Positions 1 to 8,017 of a DNA stretch of 64,000 bases are shown piece by piece; positions within the stretch are counted from its first letter, which is position 1; every line of letters starts with the position of its first letter. Location of the stretch: positions 62,001 to 126,000 of the forward strand of contig NZ_SRRU01000004.1 in assembly GCF_004784465.1 (NCBI RefSeq), in the 5' to 3' direction. Position numbers and translations under genes: made by a program. Below the pieces are notes generated by a model that worked only from the letters and a program-made list of their open reading frames with translations, did not search any database and had not been told where the DNA came from. The stretch comes from Streptomyces griseoluteus (GTDB lineage Bacteria > Actinomycetota > Actinomycetes > Streptomycetales > Streptomycetaceae).

Positions 1-759
1 GCCGGACACCACCAGTGCGAGGGTGGCCAGCGCGAGCTGGACCAGCCGCCTGCCGAACCGCACCGGCGCGCAGACCGCGTGGACGATCGCCAGCGGAGGC
101 AGGATCAGGAAGGCCTGGAGGGTCTTGGCGAGGAAGGCGAAGCCGATGGCCACGCCCGCCCAGACCAGCCAGCGGGTCCGGCCGTCCTCGACCGCGCGGA
201 CGGTGAAGTAGCAGGCCAGCGCCATCAGCAGGGCCAGCATCGCGTCCGGGTTGTTGAAGCGGAACATCATCGCCGCGACCGGGGTCAGCGCCAGCACCGT
301 GCCCGCGACCAGCCCGGCCACCGCGCTGAACCGGCGCCGTACGGCCGCGTACACGACCGCCACCGAGCCGACGCCCATGAGGACCTGGGGGACCAGGACC
401 GCCCAGGAGTTCAGGCCGAAGACCCGGACCGACAGCTCCATGGGCCACAGGAACGCCGAGGGCTTGTCGACGGTGATGGCGTTGCCGCCGTCCAGCGAGC
501 CGAAGAAGAAGGCCTTCCAGGAGGTGCTGCCCGCCTGGACGGCCGCCGAGTAGAAGGAGTTGGCGAAGCCGGAGGCGCTCAGGTCGTAGAGGTACAGCAC
601 GAAGGTCGCCGCCAGCAGTGCCCAGAAGGCGGGACGGACCCAGCCCGGGTCCTGGGGACGGCCGCGCCACAGACGGCGGGCGAAGGTGGCCTTGGGAGCG
701 GCGGCCGGTGCGGGTGGCGTCTCGGCGGTCTGCGGGGGCTGGTCGTAGTGGGTGGTCAT
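1..759 (-). CDS. GT39 (PMT/ArnT-like) glycosyltransferase, C-terminus outside window
   Basis: Integral-membrane glycosyltransferase of the GT39 type, expected to use a polyprenyl-phosphate-linked sugar on the outer face of the membrane. About 253 N-terminal residues are visible: a Pro/Ala-rich tail after MTTHYDQ, a first membrane segment near WALLAATFVLYLYDLS, then a loop with ITVDKPSAFLW and FRFNNPDAL, acidic motifs usual in this family, followed by further hydrophobic stretches. The gene runs off the left edge without a stop. Its ATG overlaps the stop of the upstream GT2 gene (ATGA, 756-759), so the two are translationally coupled. GT2/GtrA enzymes typically make and flip the lipid-linked sugar that a GT39 enzyme uses, so a shared pathway is inferred; the acceptor is unknown. 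Confidence 0.85.
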   Translation of the reverse strand, partial: MTTHYDQPPQTAETPPAPAAAPKATFARRLWRGRPQDPGWVRPAFWALLAATFVLYLYDLSASGFANSFYSAAVQAGSTSWKAFFFGSLDGGNAITVDKPSAFLWPMELSVRVFGLNSWAVLVPQVLMGVGSVAVVYAAVRRRFSAVAGLVAGTVLALTPVAAMMFRFNNPDAMLALLMALACYFTVRAVEDGRTRWLVWAGVAIGFAFLAKTLQAFLILPPLAIVHAVCAPVRFGRRLVQLALATLALVVSG

Positions 760-2081
760 CGGGGGTCCCCCGTGGAGATGGTGGTGGGTTCGGAGAGGGC
801 GGCGGGTACGGCCGGGGCGAGTACGGGTGCGGGTGCGGGGTCGCGGCGGTCGGGGAAGACCCAGGCGCGGAAGAGGAGGAAGCGCAGGACGGTCGCGGCG
901 AGGTTGGCGACGACCAGGACCGCGATCTCGGTGCTGTGCGCGGGGCCGGCGGTGGCCGCGTTCAGGGCGGCCAGCGAGCCGCTGGTCAGGGCGAGTCCGA
1001 TGGCGAAGACGACCAGGCCCTGCGCCTGGTGCCGTACCGCTCCGCCCCGGCCGCGCACCCCGAAGGTCAGGCGCCGGTTGGCGGCCGTGTTGGCGAGCGC
1101 GGAGAGCAGCAGGGCGAGCGCGTTGGCCGCCTGCGAGCCGCCGAACTGCCGGAACAGGCTGTAGAGGAGCAGGTAGAAGAGGGTGGAGAGCCCGCCGACC
1201 ACGCAGAACCCGACGAGCTGGCGGGCCAGCCCCTTGGGCACGTCGGTGATCTCGCGGTCGCGGGGGTCGTCGCCGAACGGCCGGGCCAGCCGGTCCAGCG
1301 GCAGCGAACCGGTGGTCAGCGCCCGCCCCACCCGCCACACGCCCTTCAGGTCCTCGGTCGCGGTGCGCACGATGCGCACGGTGGAGTCCGGGTCGTCGAC
1401 CCAGTCGACCGGCACTTCGTGGATGCGCAGTCCCGCCCGCTCGGCCAGCACCAGCATCTCGGTGTCGAAGAACCAGCCGGTGTCCTCCACCAGCGGCAGC
1501 AGCGCCCGGGCCACCTCGCGCCGGATCGCCTTGAAGCCGCACTGCGCGTCGGAGAACCGCGCCTGGAGCGAGCCACGCAGGATCAGGTTGTAGGCCCGGC
1601 TGATGAACTCCCGCTTCGGCCCGCGCACCACCCGCGAGGTCCGGCTGAGCCGGGAACCGATCGCCAGGTCGGAGTGGCCCGAGATCAGCGGGGCGACCAG
1701 CGGGAGCAGGGCGTTGAGGTCGGTGGAGAGGTCGACGTCCATGTACGCGAGGACCGGCGCGTCGGAGGCGGACCACACCGTGCGCAGGGCGCGTCCCCGG
1801 CCCTTGCGCTCCAGCCGGACGCTGGTCACGTCCGGGTGGCGGGCGGCGAGTTCGGCGGCGATGAGCGGGGTGCCGTCGGTGGAGGCGTTGTCCGCGATGG
1901 TGACCCGGAAGGCGTAGGGGAAGGTGCGCGCCAGGTGCTCCCGCAGTCTGAGGACGCACCGGCGCAGGTCCTTCTCCTCGTTGTAGACGGGGATCACCAC
2001 GTCCAGCACCGGGGTGCCGGCGGCCGTGGCAGGGAGGTGCTCCCGTGCCGGGAGGGTGCCGGGAGAAGAGTCGGTTCGCAT
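756..2081 (-). CDS. GT2 glycosyltransferase fused to GtrA-like membrane domain
   Basis: A 441-residue bifunctional protein. Residues about 25-260 form a GT2 (dolichyl-phosphate sugar synthase-like) domain with VVIPVYNEE at 28-36, DNAS near 64 and the metal-binding DVD at 115-117. Residues about 300-430 hold four hydrophobic segments typical of GtrA (LVGFCVVGGLSTLFYLLLY, then NALALLLSALANTAANRR). Such fusions make a polyprenyl-phosphate sugar and probably flip it across the membrane. The ATG at 2081 is chosen because the protein starts just before the conserved GT2 strand; longer in-frame extension upstream is antisense-like noise overlapping the kinase gene. It lies 14 bp after the histidine kinase stop. 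The start codon sits in the loop of a perfect 13-bp hairpin (separate entry). Confidence 0.9.
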   Translation of the reverse strand: MRTDSSPGTLPAREHLPATAAGTPVLDVVIPVYNEEKDLRRCVLRLREHLARTFPYAFRVTIADNASTDGTPLIAAELAARHPDVTSVRLERKGRGRALRTVWSASDAPVLAYMDVDLSTDLNALLPLVAPLISGHSDLAIGSRLSRTSRVVRGPKREFISRAYNLILRGSLQARFSDAQCGFKAIRREVARALLPLVEDTGWFFDTEMLVLAERAGLRIHEVPVDWVDDPDSTVRIVRTATEDLKGVWRVGRALTTGSLPLDRLARPFGDDPRDREITDVPKGLARQLVGFCVVGGLSTLFYLLLYSLFRQFGGSQAANALALLLSALANTAANRRLTFGVRGRGGAVRHQAQGLVVFAIGLALTSGSLAALNAATAGPAHSTEIAVLVVANLAATVLRFLLFRAWVFPDRRDPAPAPVLAPAVPAALSEPTTISTGDPR

Positions 2082-2097
2082 GGGACCGACTCTTCTC
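2063..2097 (-). promoter_or_regulatory. 13-bp RNA hairpin with the GT2 start codon in its loop
   Basis: Positions 2063-2075 (GAGAAGAGTCGGT on the plus strand) are perfectly complementary to 2085-2097. The 9-nt loop 2076-2084 contains the GT2 ATG (2079-2081). In the mRNA the purine-rich GAGAAGAG preceding the start lies in the 5' arm, so the ribosome binding site would be paired, and the arm reaches into the kinase stop codon (2096-2098). Ribosomes finishing the kinase gene would open it. A coupling or control role is inferred. Confidence 0.6.
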
Positions 2098-3691
2098 AAC
2101 TCCCCTGTCGCGCCCGTGTGGTGACGCTGTGGCCCGGCTGTGAGCGCGGAACCGGCTCGGGCCCGGCGGCGGGCAGCCGTACGGTGAACACGGTCCGGCC
2201 GGGCCGGCTCTCGACGTCCACGGTGCCGCCGTGCGCGGTGACGACGGCCCGCACGATGGCGAGGCCGAGCCCCGTGGAGCCGGTGGCGCGGGTGCGGGCG
2301 GAGTCGCCGCGCGCGAACCGCTCGAAGACGTGCGGCAGCAGCGCGGCGGGGATGCCCGGACCGTCGTCCGCCACCTGCACGCACATCCGGTCGCCCTGCC
2401 TGCGCACCCGCGCGGTCACCGTGGTGCCCGGCGGGGTGTGGCTGCGGGCGTTGCCCAGCAGGTTGACCAGGATCTGCTGGAGCCGGGCCGCGTCGGCGGT
2501 CACCGGCGCCGGTTCGTCGGGCAGGTCGAGCCGCCAGGTGTGGCCGAGGCCGGCCGCGCGGGCGTCGCTGACCGTGTCCACCACCAGCGGGACCAGGTCG
2601 GTGCGGTCGAACTGGAGCGGGCGGCCGGCGTCCAGCCGCGCGAGCAGCAACAGGTCCTCCACCAGCAGGGTCATCCGGCCCGCCTCGGACTCGATCCGCG
2701 CCAGCGCGTGCCGGGTGTCCGGGCCGACCTGTTCCCCGCCGCGCCGGGTCAGCTCGGCGTAGCCGCGTATCGAGGCGAGCGGGGTGCGCAGCTCGTGGCT
2801 GGCGTCGGCGACGAAGCGCCGGACGCGGGTCTCGCTCTCCTGGCGGGCGTGCAGGGCACCGTTGACGTGGTCGAGCATCCGGTTGAGCGCGGCGCCGACC
2901 CGGCCGACCTCGGTGTGCGGGTCGCATTCGGACTCCGGGACCCGCTCGCTGAGGTTCACCTCGCCGGAGTGCAGGGGGAGTTCGGAGACACGGGTGGCGG
3001 TGCGCGCCACCCGGCGCAGGGGGCGGGTGGCGACGCCGACGATGACCGTGCCGGCCAGCGAGGCCGCGACGAGCCCGGCGAGGGTGACGCAGACCTCGAC
3101 CAGGATCAGGGTGTCGACGACGCCGTCCATGTCGGCGGTGGGGAGGGCGACGTAGTACCGGTCGGCGCTGTCGTGGCTCGCCGCGTACCGGACGAGGTAG
3201 TCGCCGAGGCCGGGGAGGTGGACGGTGTGGGCGCCGCCGTCCTGGGGGACGGTGGCGAGGGCGTCGGTCTGGGCCTGGCTGAGGCGGGCCGCGCGCATGC
3301 GCCGGAACACACCGCTGCCGTCCTTCTGCTCTTCGGAGACCGCCCCGGAGACGATCGAGCCGTCGCGCACGTACGCGGCGACGGTCTGCTTCTGGGTGGG
3401 TCCACGGGTGAGCAGGGTGGTGACCCGTTCGGCGGGGCTCTCGACGGCCGCCGCCGAGGCGAGCGCGGCGGCGGCCGGGTCCAGGGGGCCGGGGCCGGGA
3501 CGCGGGCGGCCGACCGCCCGCTCGGCCATCTCCCGCACCTTGCCGTCGAGTTGCTGGTACAGGTGCTCGTGCAGGGCGAGCGTGGTCACCGTACCGATCA
3601 CCGCGCAGACCACGGCGATGAGCACGACGGACGCGACGACCAGCCGCGTCCGCAGGGTGCGTGGGGTGCCCGCGCGGCGCACGGGCCTCAC
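2096..3691 (-). CDS. Membrane sensor histidine kinase (HAMP-HisKA-HATPase)
   Basis: A 531-residue classical sensor kinase. Transmembrane segments are at about 16-40 and 192-220, flanking an extracytoplasmic sensor region of roughly 150 residues. A HAMP-like linker follows (TRPLRRVARTATRV), then the HisKA H-box DASHELRTPLASIRGY with phospho-accepting His299, an N-box ILVNLLGNARSHTPPG and G-boxes DDGPGIP and GLGLAIV. It phosphorylates the response regulator encoded immediately upstream. Its start overlaps the regulator stop by 4 nt (3688-3691, ATGA). The two glycosyltransferase genes downstream suggest that the system controls, or senses, cell-surface glycosylation; that is inference. The signal is unknown. 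Confidence 0.93.
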   Translation of the reverse strand: MRPVRRAGTPRTLRTRLVVASVVLIAVVCAVIGTVTTLALHEHLYQQLDGKVREMAERAVGRPRPGPGPLDPAAAALASAAAVESPAERVTTLLTRGPTQKQTVAAYVRDGSIVSGAVSEEQKDGSGVFRRMRAARLSQAQTDALATVPQDGGAHTVHLPGLGDYLVRYAASHDSADRYYVALPTADMDGVVDTLILVEVCVTLAGLVAASLAGTVIVGVATRPLRRVARTATRVSELPLHSGEVNLSERVPESECDPHTEVGRVGAALNRMLDHVNGALHARQESETRVRRFVADASHELRTPLASIRGYAELTRRGGEQVGPDTRHALARIESEAGRMTLLVEDLLLLARLDAGRPLQFDRTDLVPLVVDTVSDARAAGLGHTWRLDLPDEPAPVTADAARLQQILVNLLGNARSHTPPGTTVTARVRRQGDRMCVQVADDGPGIPAALLPHVFERFARGDSARTRATGSTGLGLAIVRAVVTAHGGTVDVESRPGRTVFTVRLPAAGPEPVPRSQPGHSVTTRARQGS

Positions 3692-4428
3692 GACACGGCG
3701 GGCTTGATCAGGTAGCCCGCCCCCCGGCGGGTGTGGATCATCGGCTCCCGGCCCGCGTCGATCTTCCGGCGCAGATAGGAGATGTACAGCTCCACGACGT
3801 TCGCCTGCCCGCCGAAGTCGTACGACCAGACCCGGTCCAGTATCTGCGCCTTGCTCAGCACCCGGCGCGGGTTGCGCATCAGGAAGCGGAGCAGCTCGAA
3901 CTCGGTGGCGGTCAGGTGGATGGACTCCTCGCCCCGCCAGACCTCGTGGCTGTCCTCGTCCAGGCTGAGGTCGCCCACCACCAGCACGGAGTCCGGGCGC
4001 CGGTCGGTGGCGCCGGAGCGCCGGATCAGCCCGCGCAGCCGGGCCACGACCTCCTCCAGGCTGAACGGCTTGGTGACGTAGTCGTCCCCGCCCGCCGTGA
4101 GCCCGGCGATACGATCCTCCACCGCGTCCTTGGCGGTGAGGAACAGCACCGGCACGTCCGGGAGTTCGCGACGCAGCCGGCTCAGCACGGTCAGCCCGTC
4201 CATGTCCGGCAGCATCATGTCCAGGACCACCGCGTCGGGCCGGAACTCACGCGCCGCCCGCAGCGCGCCCTGTCCGTCCCCCGCGCTCCTTATCCGCCAG
4301 CCCTCGTAGCGCAGCGCCATGCTCAGCAGTTCGGTGATCGACAGCTCGTCGTCCACCACCAGCACGCGGACGGGGCTGCCGTCCGGCCTCAGCAGTTCGG
4401 TGCGCCCCTGGGGCGAGGTCGTGGTCAT
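3688..4428 (-). CDS. OmpR/PhoB-family response regulator
   Basis: A 246-residue two-domain regulator and first gene of the operon. The receiver domain (about 20-135) has the acidic pair DD at 26-27, phospho-acceptor Asp70 in VVLDMMLP, the conserved Thr in FLTAKD and the Lys in VTKPF. The winged-helix effector (about 150-243) has ELLRFLMRNPRRVLSK and the recognition region VVELYISYLRRKID, ending in the usual TRRGAGYLI motif. It is expected to bind direct repeats at its target promoters after phosphorylation by the following kinase. The 73 bp upstream (4429-4501) separate it from a convergent-free neighbour and presumably hold the operon promoter; no clear direct-repeat operator is seen there. 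Confidence 0.94.
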   Translation of the reverse strand: MTTTSPQGRTELLRPDGSPVRVLVVDDELSITELLSMALRYEGWRIRSAGDGQGALRAAREFRPDAVVLDMMLPDMDGLTVLSRLRRELPDVPVLFLTAKDAVEDRIAGLTAGGDDYVTKPFSLEEVVARLRGLIRRSGATDRRPDSVLVVGDLSLDEDSHEVWRGEESIHLTATEFELLRFLMRNPRRVLSKAQILDRVWSYDFGGQANVVELYISYLRRKIDAGREPMIHTRRGAGYLIKPAVS

Positions 4429-4501
4429 GGTGAGACCTTGTCCGCACCCTCTGAGAGAGCCCTTTCGGCAGTCTGTGATTTCGCTGAGAAAGGGGTGAGA
4501 G

Positions 4502-5377
4502 TCAGAAGAGGCCGTCCTGACGGGCGGCGAAGTCCTTTACGGGCAGGGTGATTTCGTTGCTCCCCTGAGCCGGGATCAGCTCCCAGCCGGGGAGCAGACG
4601 GGTGTCGAGCACGAGTACGCCTCCGGGTCCGCCGGTGTCCAGGTGCAGGTCGGGTCCGGCGGCGGCGACGAGTTCACCGGCCACGTGTCCTCCGGCGACC
4701 AGCTCGGTCACGGCGCCGGTGGCGGGCTCGGCGTGCTGGAGGTTGAAGGCGGCGAGGTGGTCCGTGACGTGGCACGGTTCTCGTACGACGGACTCCGGCC
4801 AGTTCCCGAGGGAGGCGGCCCGTGCGTGCAGCTCCCGCACCTCCGCCGCCCGCTCCTCGGCTCCGGCCGGGAGGGCGGCGCGTACGGTGCGCTTCGCGGC
4901 GTACGGAATCCGGTCCGGGACGCCGAGCGCGGCCCGCAGCAGCTCCTCGGTGCGCCGGGCGGCCATCAGCGGGCCGGTGCCGAGCCAGCTGAAGCAGACG
5001 GCACCCTGCTCCAGCAGCCGTGCCGACCCGCGCTCCACGGCGGTGATGCCGACCTTGACCATTCCGGGGCCGAACCAGGCCAGGTAGACGCGGTACGGGC
5101 GGGGGTCGTCGGCGATCGTGTCGGCGGCCACGGAGTGCGCGCGGTCCAGGCGGGCGCAGTCGTCGCAGCGGGCGCCGGTGCTTCGCGCGGGGACGGGGGC
5201 GCCGGCGGGGCACGCGTTCCCCCGCGCGCCCACGCAGCGCCGCACGGTGTCCTCCGGTACGCCGAAGGCGACCCGTTTCCCCCACGTCAGCGCGCTGCGC
5301 CGGCCGCCGGACCAGACCAGCTCCGGCCCCTTTGGGGACCAGCGCAGTCCCGTACACGTCCACATCTGTGCTGCCAT
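4502..5377 (-). CDS. DUF2797 family protein
   Basis: A 291-residue protein of the DUF2797 family, function unknown. It starts MAAQMWTCTGLRW and has a Cys cluster in the first third (C-VGARGNACPAGAPVP, then CDDCARLDRAHSVAADT) that looks metal-binding, followed by YRVYLAWFGPGMVKVGIT, which resembles the GIY-YIG nuclease-like core seen in this family. The codons further upstream in the same frame encode a Pro/Arg-rich stretch unlike the family, so the ATG at 5377 (or the next one, 5365) is preferred. It stands alone between the two-component operon and a BRO-like gene. Confidence 0.78.
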   Translation of the reverse strand: MAAQMWTCTGLRWSPKGPELVWSGGRRSALTWGKRVAFGVPEDTVRRCVGARGNACPAGAPVPARSTGARCDDCARLDRAHSVAADTIADDPRPYRVYLAWFGPGMVKVGITAVERGSARLLEQGAVCFSWLGTGPLMAARRTEELLRAALGVPDRIPYAAKRTVRAALPAGAEERAAEVRELHARAASLGNWPESVVREPCHVTDHLAAFNLQHAEPATGAVTELVAGGHVAGELVAAAGPDLHLDTGGPGGVLVLDTRLLPGWELIPAQGSNEITLPVKDFAARQDGLF

Positions 5378-5444
5378 CACTCGTGAGGGTAGGAGATGCC
5401 GCCGACATCGCCGGTCCGGCGGCGGAGGCGGGTACGGTACGTGG

Positions 5445-5485
5445 AGAGCCCGAAGCCGCATCCTCTGAGTGCGACTTCGGGCTCT
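5445..5485 (-). terminator. Hairpin terminator after the BRO-like gene
   Basis: AGAGCCCGAAG at 5445-5455 pairs perfectly with CTTCGGGCTCT at 5475-5485. It lies 28 bp beyond the stop of the minus-strand BRO-like gene and before the DUF2797 start, fitting a terminator that insulates the two. Confidence 0.6.
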
Positions 5486-5512
5486 GTCTCTTTGGCTACC
5501 GAGTCTCTTCGG

Positions 5513-6490
5513 CTACGGGAGCGAGTAGACGGGTACCCCGTCCGCCGCGCTGCCGCTCTGCCGTACACAGCCCCGCTTGATCAGCATGCGTACGCAGTCG
5601 TGGACGCGGTCGCGTGTAAGACCGGTGCGGGCCGCGACGTCCTCCAGACGGCAGGCGACGGGGCCGTGGACCAGGGCGGGGGCGAGGTGGGCGGCGACGG
5701 CATGCACGTCCTCGGTGACGACCAGGTTGCGGTCGCGCCAGGTGGCGAGGAGGTGCTGGGGGGTCAGGGGTGCGCGCCGCGGCTCGGGGGGAGGGGCGGG
5801 GCGCATGCGGTCGGCGATCTGGTCGAGGGCGTCGGCGATGCGGGTGAGGACGTGGTGGACGCCGGTTACTTGGTGGGTGAGGGCGCCCAGCTGCTCGCTG
5901 ACCTTGCTGCGCTCGTCGTTCGCGCGGCGGAGTTCGGCGAGGTGCTCGGCCTGGGCGGCGGCGAGGGCTTCGTCGGCGCGGAGGTTGCGCTCCTCCAGGC
6001 GCACGATGGCGTCGGCGACCTGTGCGGGCATGACGTAGGAGGTGCCCGGAGCGGTCTGGAGCGGGGCGGGGTCGAGGCTGTATGTGCCGTCGCGCTGGAT
6101 GGTGACGATGACTTCGGAGACCCAGGCTTTGAAGGGGGCGCATTCGGGCTTGGTGCACGCGTTCACGAGGGTGATCAGAGACCGCAGACTCACCATCCGC
6201 ATCGACTTCTTGAGCCCGTGACCTGCGATTCTGCGCAAAGCGTCTCCGCTATAGACGCTTCGTGCAAGATCTTCGAGACTCTGGTGCCCATCCCTCGGGA
6301 CATGGTGCAGCAGTGCCTGGCGAGTGTTCACATACCCCAGCCTCGTCGCCACGTCGACGGCCGGGAACCAGTGCTCACCGTCCGGAGTGGTCAACCTCCG
6401 CACGCGGGCCCCGGTGGCTGCGAACACGAAGTCGTCAATGTCGATCGCGCCCCGCTCGGGCAGCCGGGTCCTGTCGTTGTGCTCGTACAT
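5513..6490 (-). CDS. BRO-N domain phage antirepressor-like protein
   Basis: A 325-residue DNA-binding protein. The N-terminal half (about 20-130) matches the BRO/antirepressor N domain: VRRLTTPDGEHWFPAVDVA, then TRQALLHHVPRD, SLRSLITLVNA and CTKPECAPFKAWVSEVI, the diagnostic end of the domain. Residues about 165-220 form a coiled coil (ERNLRADEALAAAQ and following), and the C-terminus (about 235-325) looks like a winged helix (TGLTRDRVHDCVRMLIKRG). BRO proteins come from phages and integrated elements, but no other phage gene is nearby, so this is a domesticated or orphan copy. A strong ribosome binding site (GGTGGAGGTGATGCTCG) precedes ATG 6490. Confidence 0.82.
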   Translation of the reverse strand: MYEHNDRTRLPERGAIDIDDFVFAATGARVRRLTTPDGEHWFPAVDVATRLGYVNTRQALLHHVPRDGHQSLEDLARSVYSGDALRRIAGHGLKKSMRMVSLRSLITLVNACTKPECAPFKAWVSEVIVTIQRDGTYSLDPAPLQTAPGTSYVMPAQVADAIVRLEERNLRADEALAAAQAEHLAELRRANDERSKVSEQLGALTHQVTGVHHVLTRIADALDQIADRMRPAPPPEPRRAPLTPQHLLATWRDRNLVVTEDVHAVAAHLAPALVHGPVACRLEDVAARTGLTRDRVHDCVRMLIKRGCVRQSGSAADGVPVYSLP

Positions 6491-6556
6491 CGAGCATCAC
6501 CTCCACCACGGAAGCTAGGGAGGCTGACCAGCAACTATGGCCGTTGCAGGGCACGT

Positions 6557-6907
6557 TCACTCGATGGGAGACAGAGGTATCGATTCGGCACGGGTGACCG
6601 CGGGGGCGGAGGCCGGACGCCGGCCGGCGAGAGCGCAGCCCACGCACCCGGCGTGGCCACCGCGGGCCTGCGTGTCCCGCGTCCCCATCCGCCACTCCGC
6701 CCGCGGCCGGACGCCCGGCGGCTTCCCCCACCCACTGAGATGCAGCACCCAGGTGACCAGCACGCCGACCGCGACGAGCACCCCGCCGCCCACGAGAGCC
6801 GCAACGGACCCCGTACACACTCCCGCGCCCCCGACACCACTGCCGAGCGTGGCGATGGCGCACCCGGTCCACCCCGCGATCGTGTGACCCTCGTCGTACA
6901 GACTCAT
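6557..6907 (-). CDS. Small membrane protein divergent from a MarR regulator
   Basis: A 116-residue protein with two hydrophobic segments, about 11-30 and 33-57 (VAALVGGGVLVAVGVLVTWV), and a polar tail with a CVGCALAGRR motif. I recognise the type as a conserved Streptomyces hypothetical but know no function. A good ribosome binding site (GGAGGCCGTTCC) precedes ATG 6907. It is transcribed divergently from the MarR gene across an 78-bp region carrying repeats that probably are MarR operators, so it is the likely target of that regulator. Confidence 0.7.
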   Translation of the reverse strand: MSLYDEGHTIAGWTGCAIATLGSGVGGAGVCTGSVAALVGGGVLVAVGVLVTWVLHLSGWGKPPGVRPRAEWRMGTRDTQARGGHAGCVGCALAGRRPASAPAVTRAESIPLSPIE

Positions 6908-6926
6908 GGAACGGCCTCCTATACAT

Positions 6927-6973
6927 CTCTCACGTACTAAGAGATTTACCTCTCGAATATCTCACAAACTAAG
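6927..6973. promoter_or_regulatory. Probable MarR operator repeats
   Basis: TCTCACGTACTAAG at 6928-6941 and TCTCACAAACTAAG at 6960-6973 form a direct repeat (12 of 14 identical) with a 32-bp period, about three helical turns. The first copy also sits in an imperfect palindrome, 6927-6943 (CTCT...AGAG ends). They lie between divergent genes, right where an autoregulating MarR protein would bind. Confidence 0.55.
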
Positions 6974-6985
6974 GAACCAAGGAAG

Positions 6986-7468
6986 ATGGACGGCAAGTCC
7001 CGCCCGCCCGCGACCCCCGCGCAGGCGCTGACCGCGATGGACGACCTCATCGCCGCGCACCTGATCGGCCAGCAGGAGATGGCCCGGCGGCTGAACCTGA
7101 CCGTCACCGACCTCACCTGCTTCGGCTACGTCCTCCAGGCGGGCCCCGATCTCCTGACCGCCGGCGACCTCGCGTCCCGTATCCAGGTCACGACGGGCGC
7201 GGTGACCGGCATCCTGAACCGCCTGGAACGCGCGGGCTTCGTGACCCGCCGCCCCGATCCCACGGACCGCCGCAGGGTCCGAGTGGCGGCGGTCCCTTCG
7301 GCGGTCGCCCGGGTGGAGGCGGCCTACGGCCCCCACTACACCCGCCTGATGACCCTGTTCGCGGACTACACACCGGCCGAACTGGCGGTCATCACGGACT
7401 GGTTCACCCGCGCGACGGCACTGGCCCACGAGTCCCGAGTGGAACTGTCGGTGGAAAAGCCCGACTGA
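6986..7468 (+). CDS. MarR-family transcriptional regulator
   Basis: A 160-residue winged-helix regulator. The core is DLTCFGYVLQAGPDLLTAGD, the recognition helix region TTGAVTGILNRLERAGFV and the wing TRRPDPTDRRRVRVA, a classic MarR signature. It should act as a dimer and respond to a small ligand. It is divergent from the small membrane gene at 6557-6907 and probably represses it and itself through the 14-bp repeats at 6928 and 6960. The start at 6986 follows AAGGAACCAAGGAAG. Confidence 0.9.
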   Translation: MDGKSRPPATPAQALTAMDDLIAAHLIGQQEMARRLNLTVTDLTCFGYVLQAGPDLLTAGDLASRIQVTTGAVTGILNRLERAGFVTRRPDPTDRRRVRVAAVPSAVARVEAAYGPHYTRLMTLFADYTPAELAVITDWFTRATALAHESRVELSVEKPD

Positions 7469-8017
7469 CCCCTCAGAGCAAACTGTCCAGAAGGCAGCAC
7501 GCGGTTCGCCATTCAGCGGGGGCCATGCCGTGGTTGGCCGCAGCAGAGCCCAGACGGCGACAGTGCCCAGATGACGGCTCACTCGCTCCCTGAGCCGTTG
7601 GACTGTGGAGCGGCGCAAGGAACACAGCCAGACGTAACCGCTCAGGGAAACGCAGAGACAACACCAGCTCTGCCACCACAAGTCCCATGTCGACGGCTGC
7701 CGTTCGACACACCAGTGGAGAGCGCAGACAGCCGAGGTGGCCAGCGCCAACGCGACCGAGCCGGCCTTGACCACCTGTCCGCGAGCCGCCCAGCGAGAGA
7801 CGAGGATGCCGGACGGCACCTGGATGGACACATGGAGCACCAGGAACCAGGCGAACAGACCGAACACCTGGCCGTAGGTCTTCGTGGACACGGACGGAAG
7901 CCGGCCCAGAGCGACGAACAGCAGGGCGCCGCTCAGATGCATGGCCGCGACGTTCAGCAGAACGAGCCACGCACCGGTCTGCTGAGGCCCGCTGTTCTCC
8001 TGCGGAAGGGGCTTCAT
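7469..8017 (-). pseudogene. Membrane protein gene with lost 3' end
   Basis: From ATG 8017 (GGAGGG 9 nt upstream; the ATG overlaps the stop of the preceding gene as ATGA) the frame encodes a hydrophobic protein starting MKPLPQENSG, with membrane segments near AWLVLLNVAAMHLSGALLFV, VFGLFAWFLVLHVSIQVPSG and VALALATSAVCALHWCV. After about 180 residues it loses this character, and no in-frame stop appears until 6962, which would put it antisense over the whole MarR gene. A frameshift into the neighbouring frame would stop it at 7473. I therefore read it as frameshifted or truncated; the interval given ends at the MarR stop. Function unknown. Confidence 0.45.

Noticed and set aside
618..2762. A 714-codon plus-strand open frame
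   Set aside because: Antisense to the GT2 and kinase genes; Arg/Gly/Pro-rich with no domain, typical of frames opposite high-GC coding sequence.
5513..6490. Prophage region around the BRO-like gene
   Set aside because: No structural, lysis, terminase or integrase gene is near; a single antirepressor-like gene does not make a prophage.
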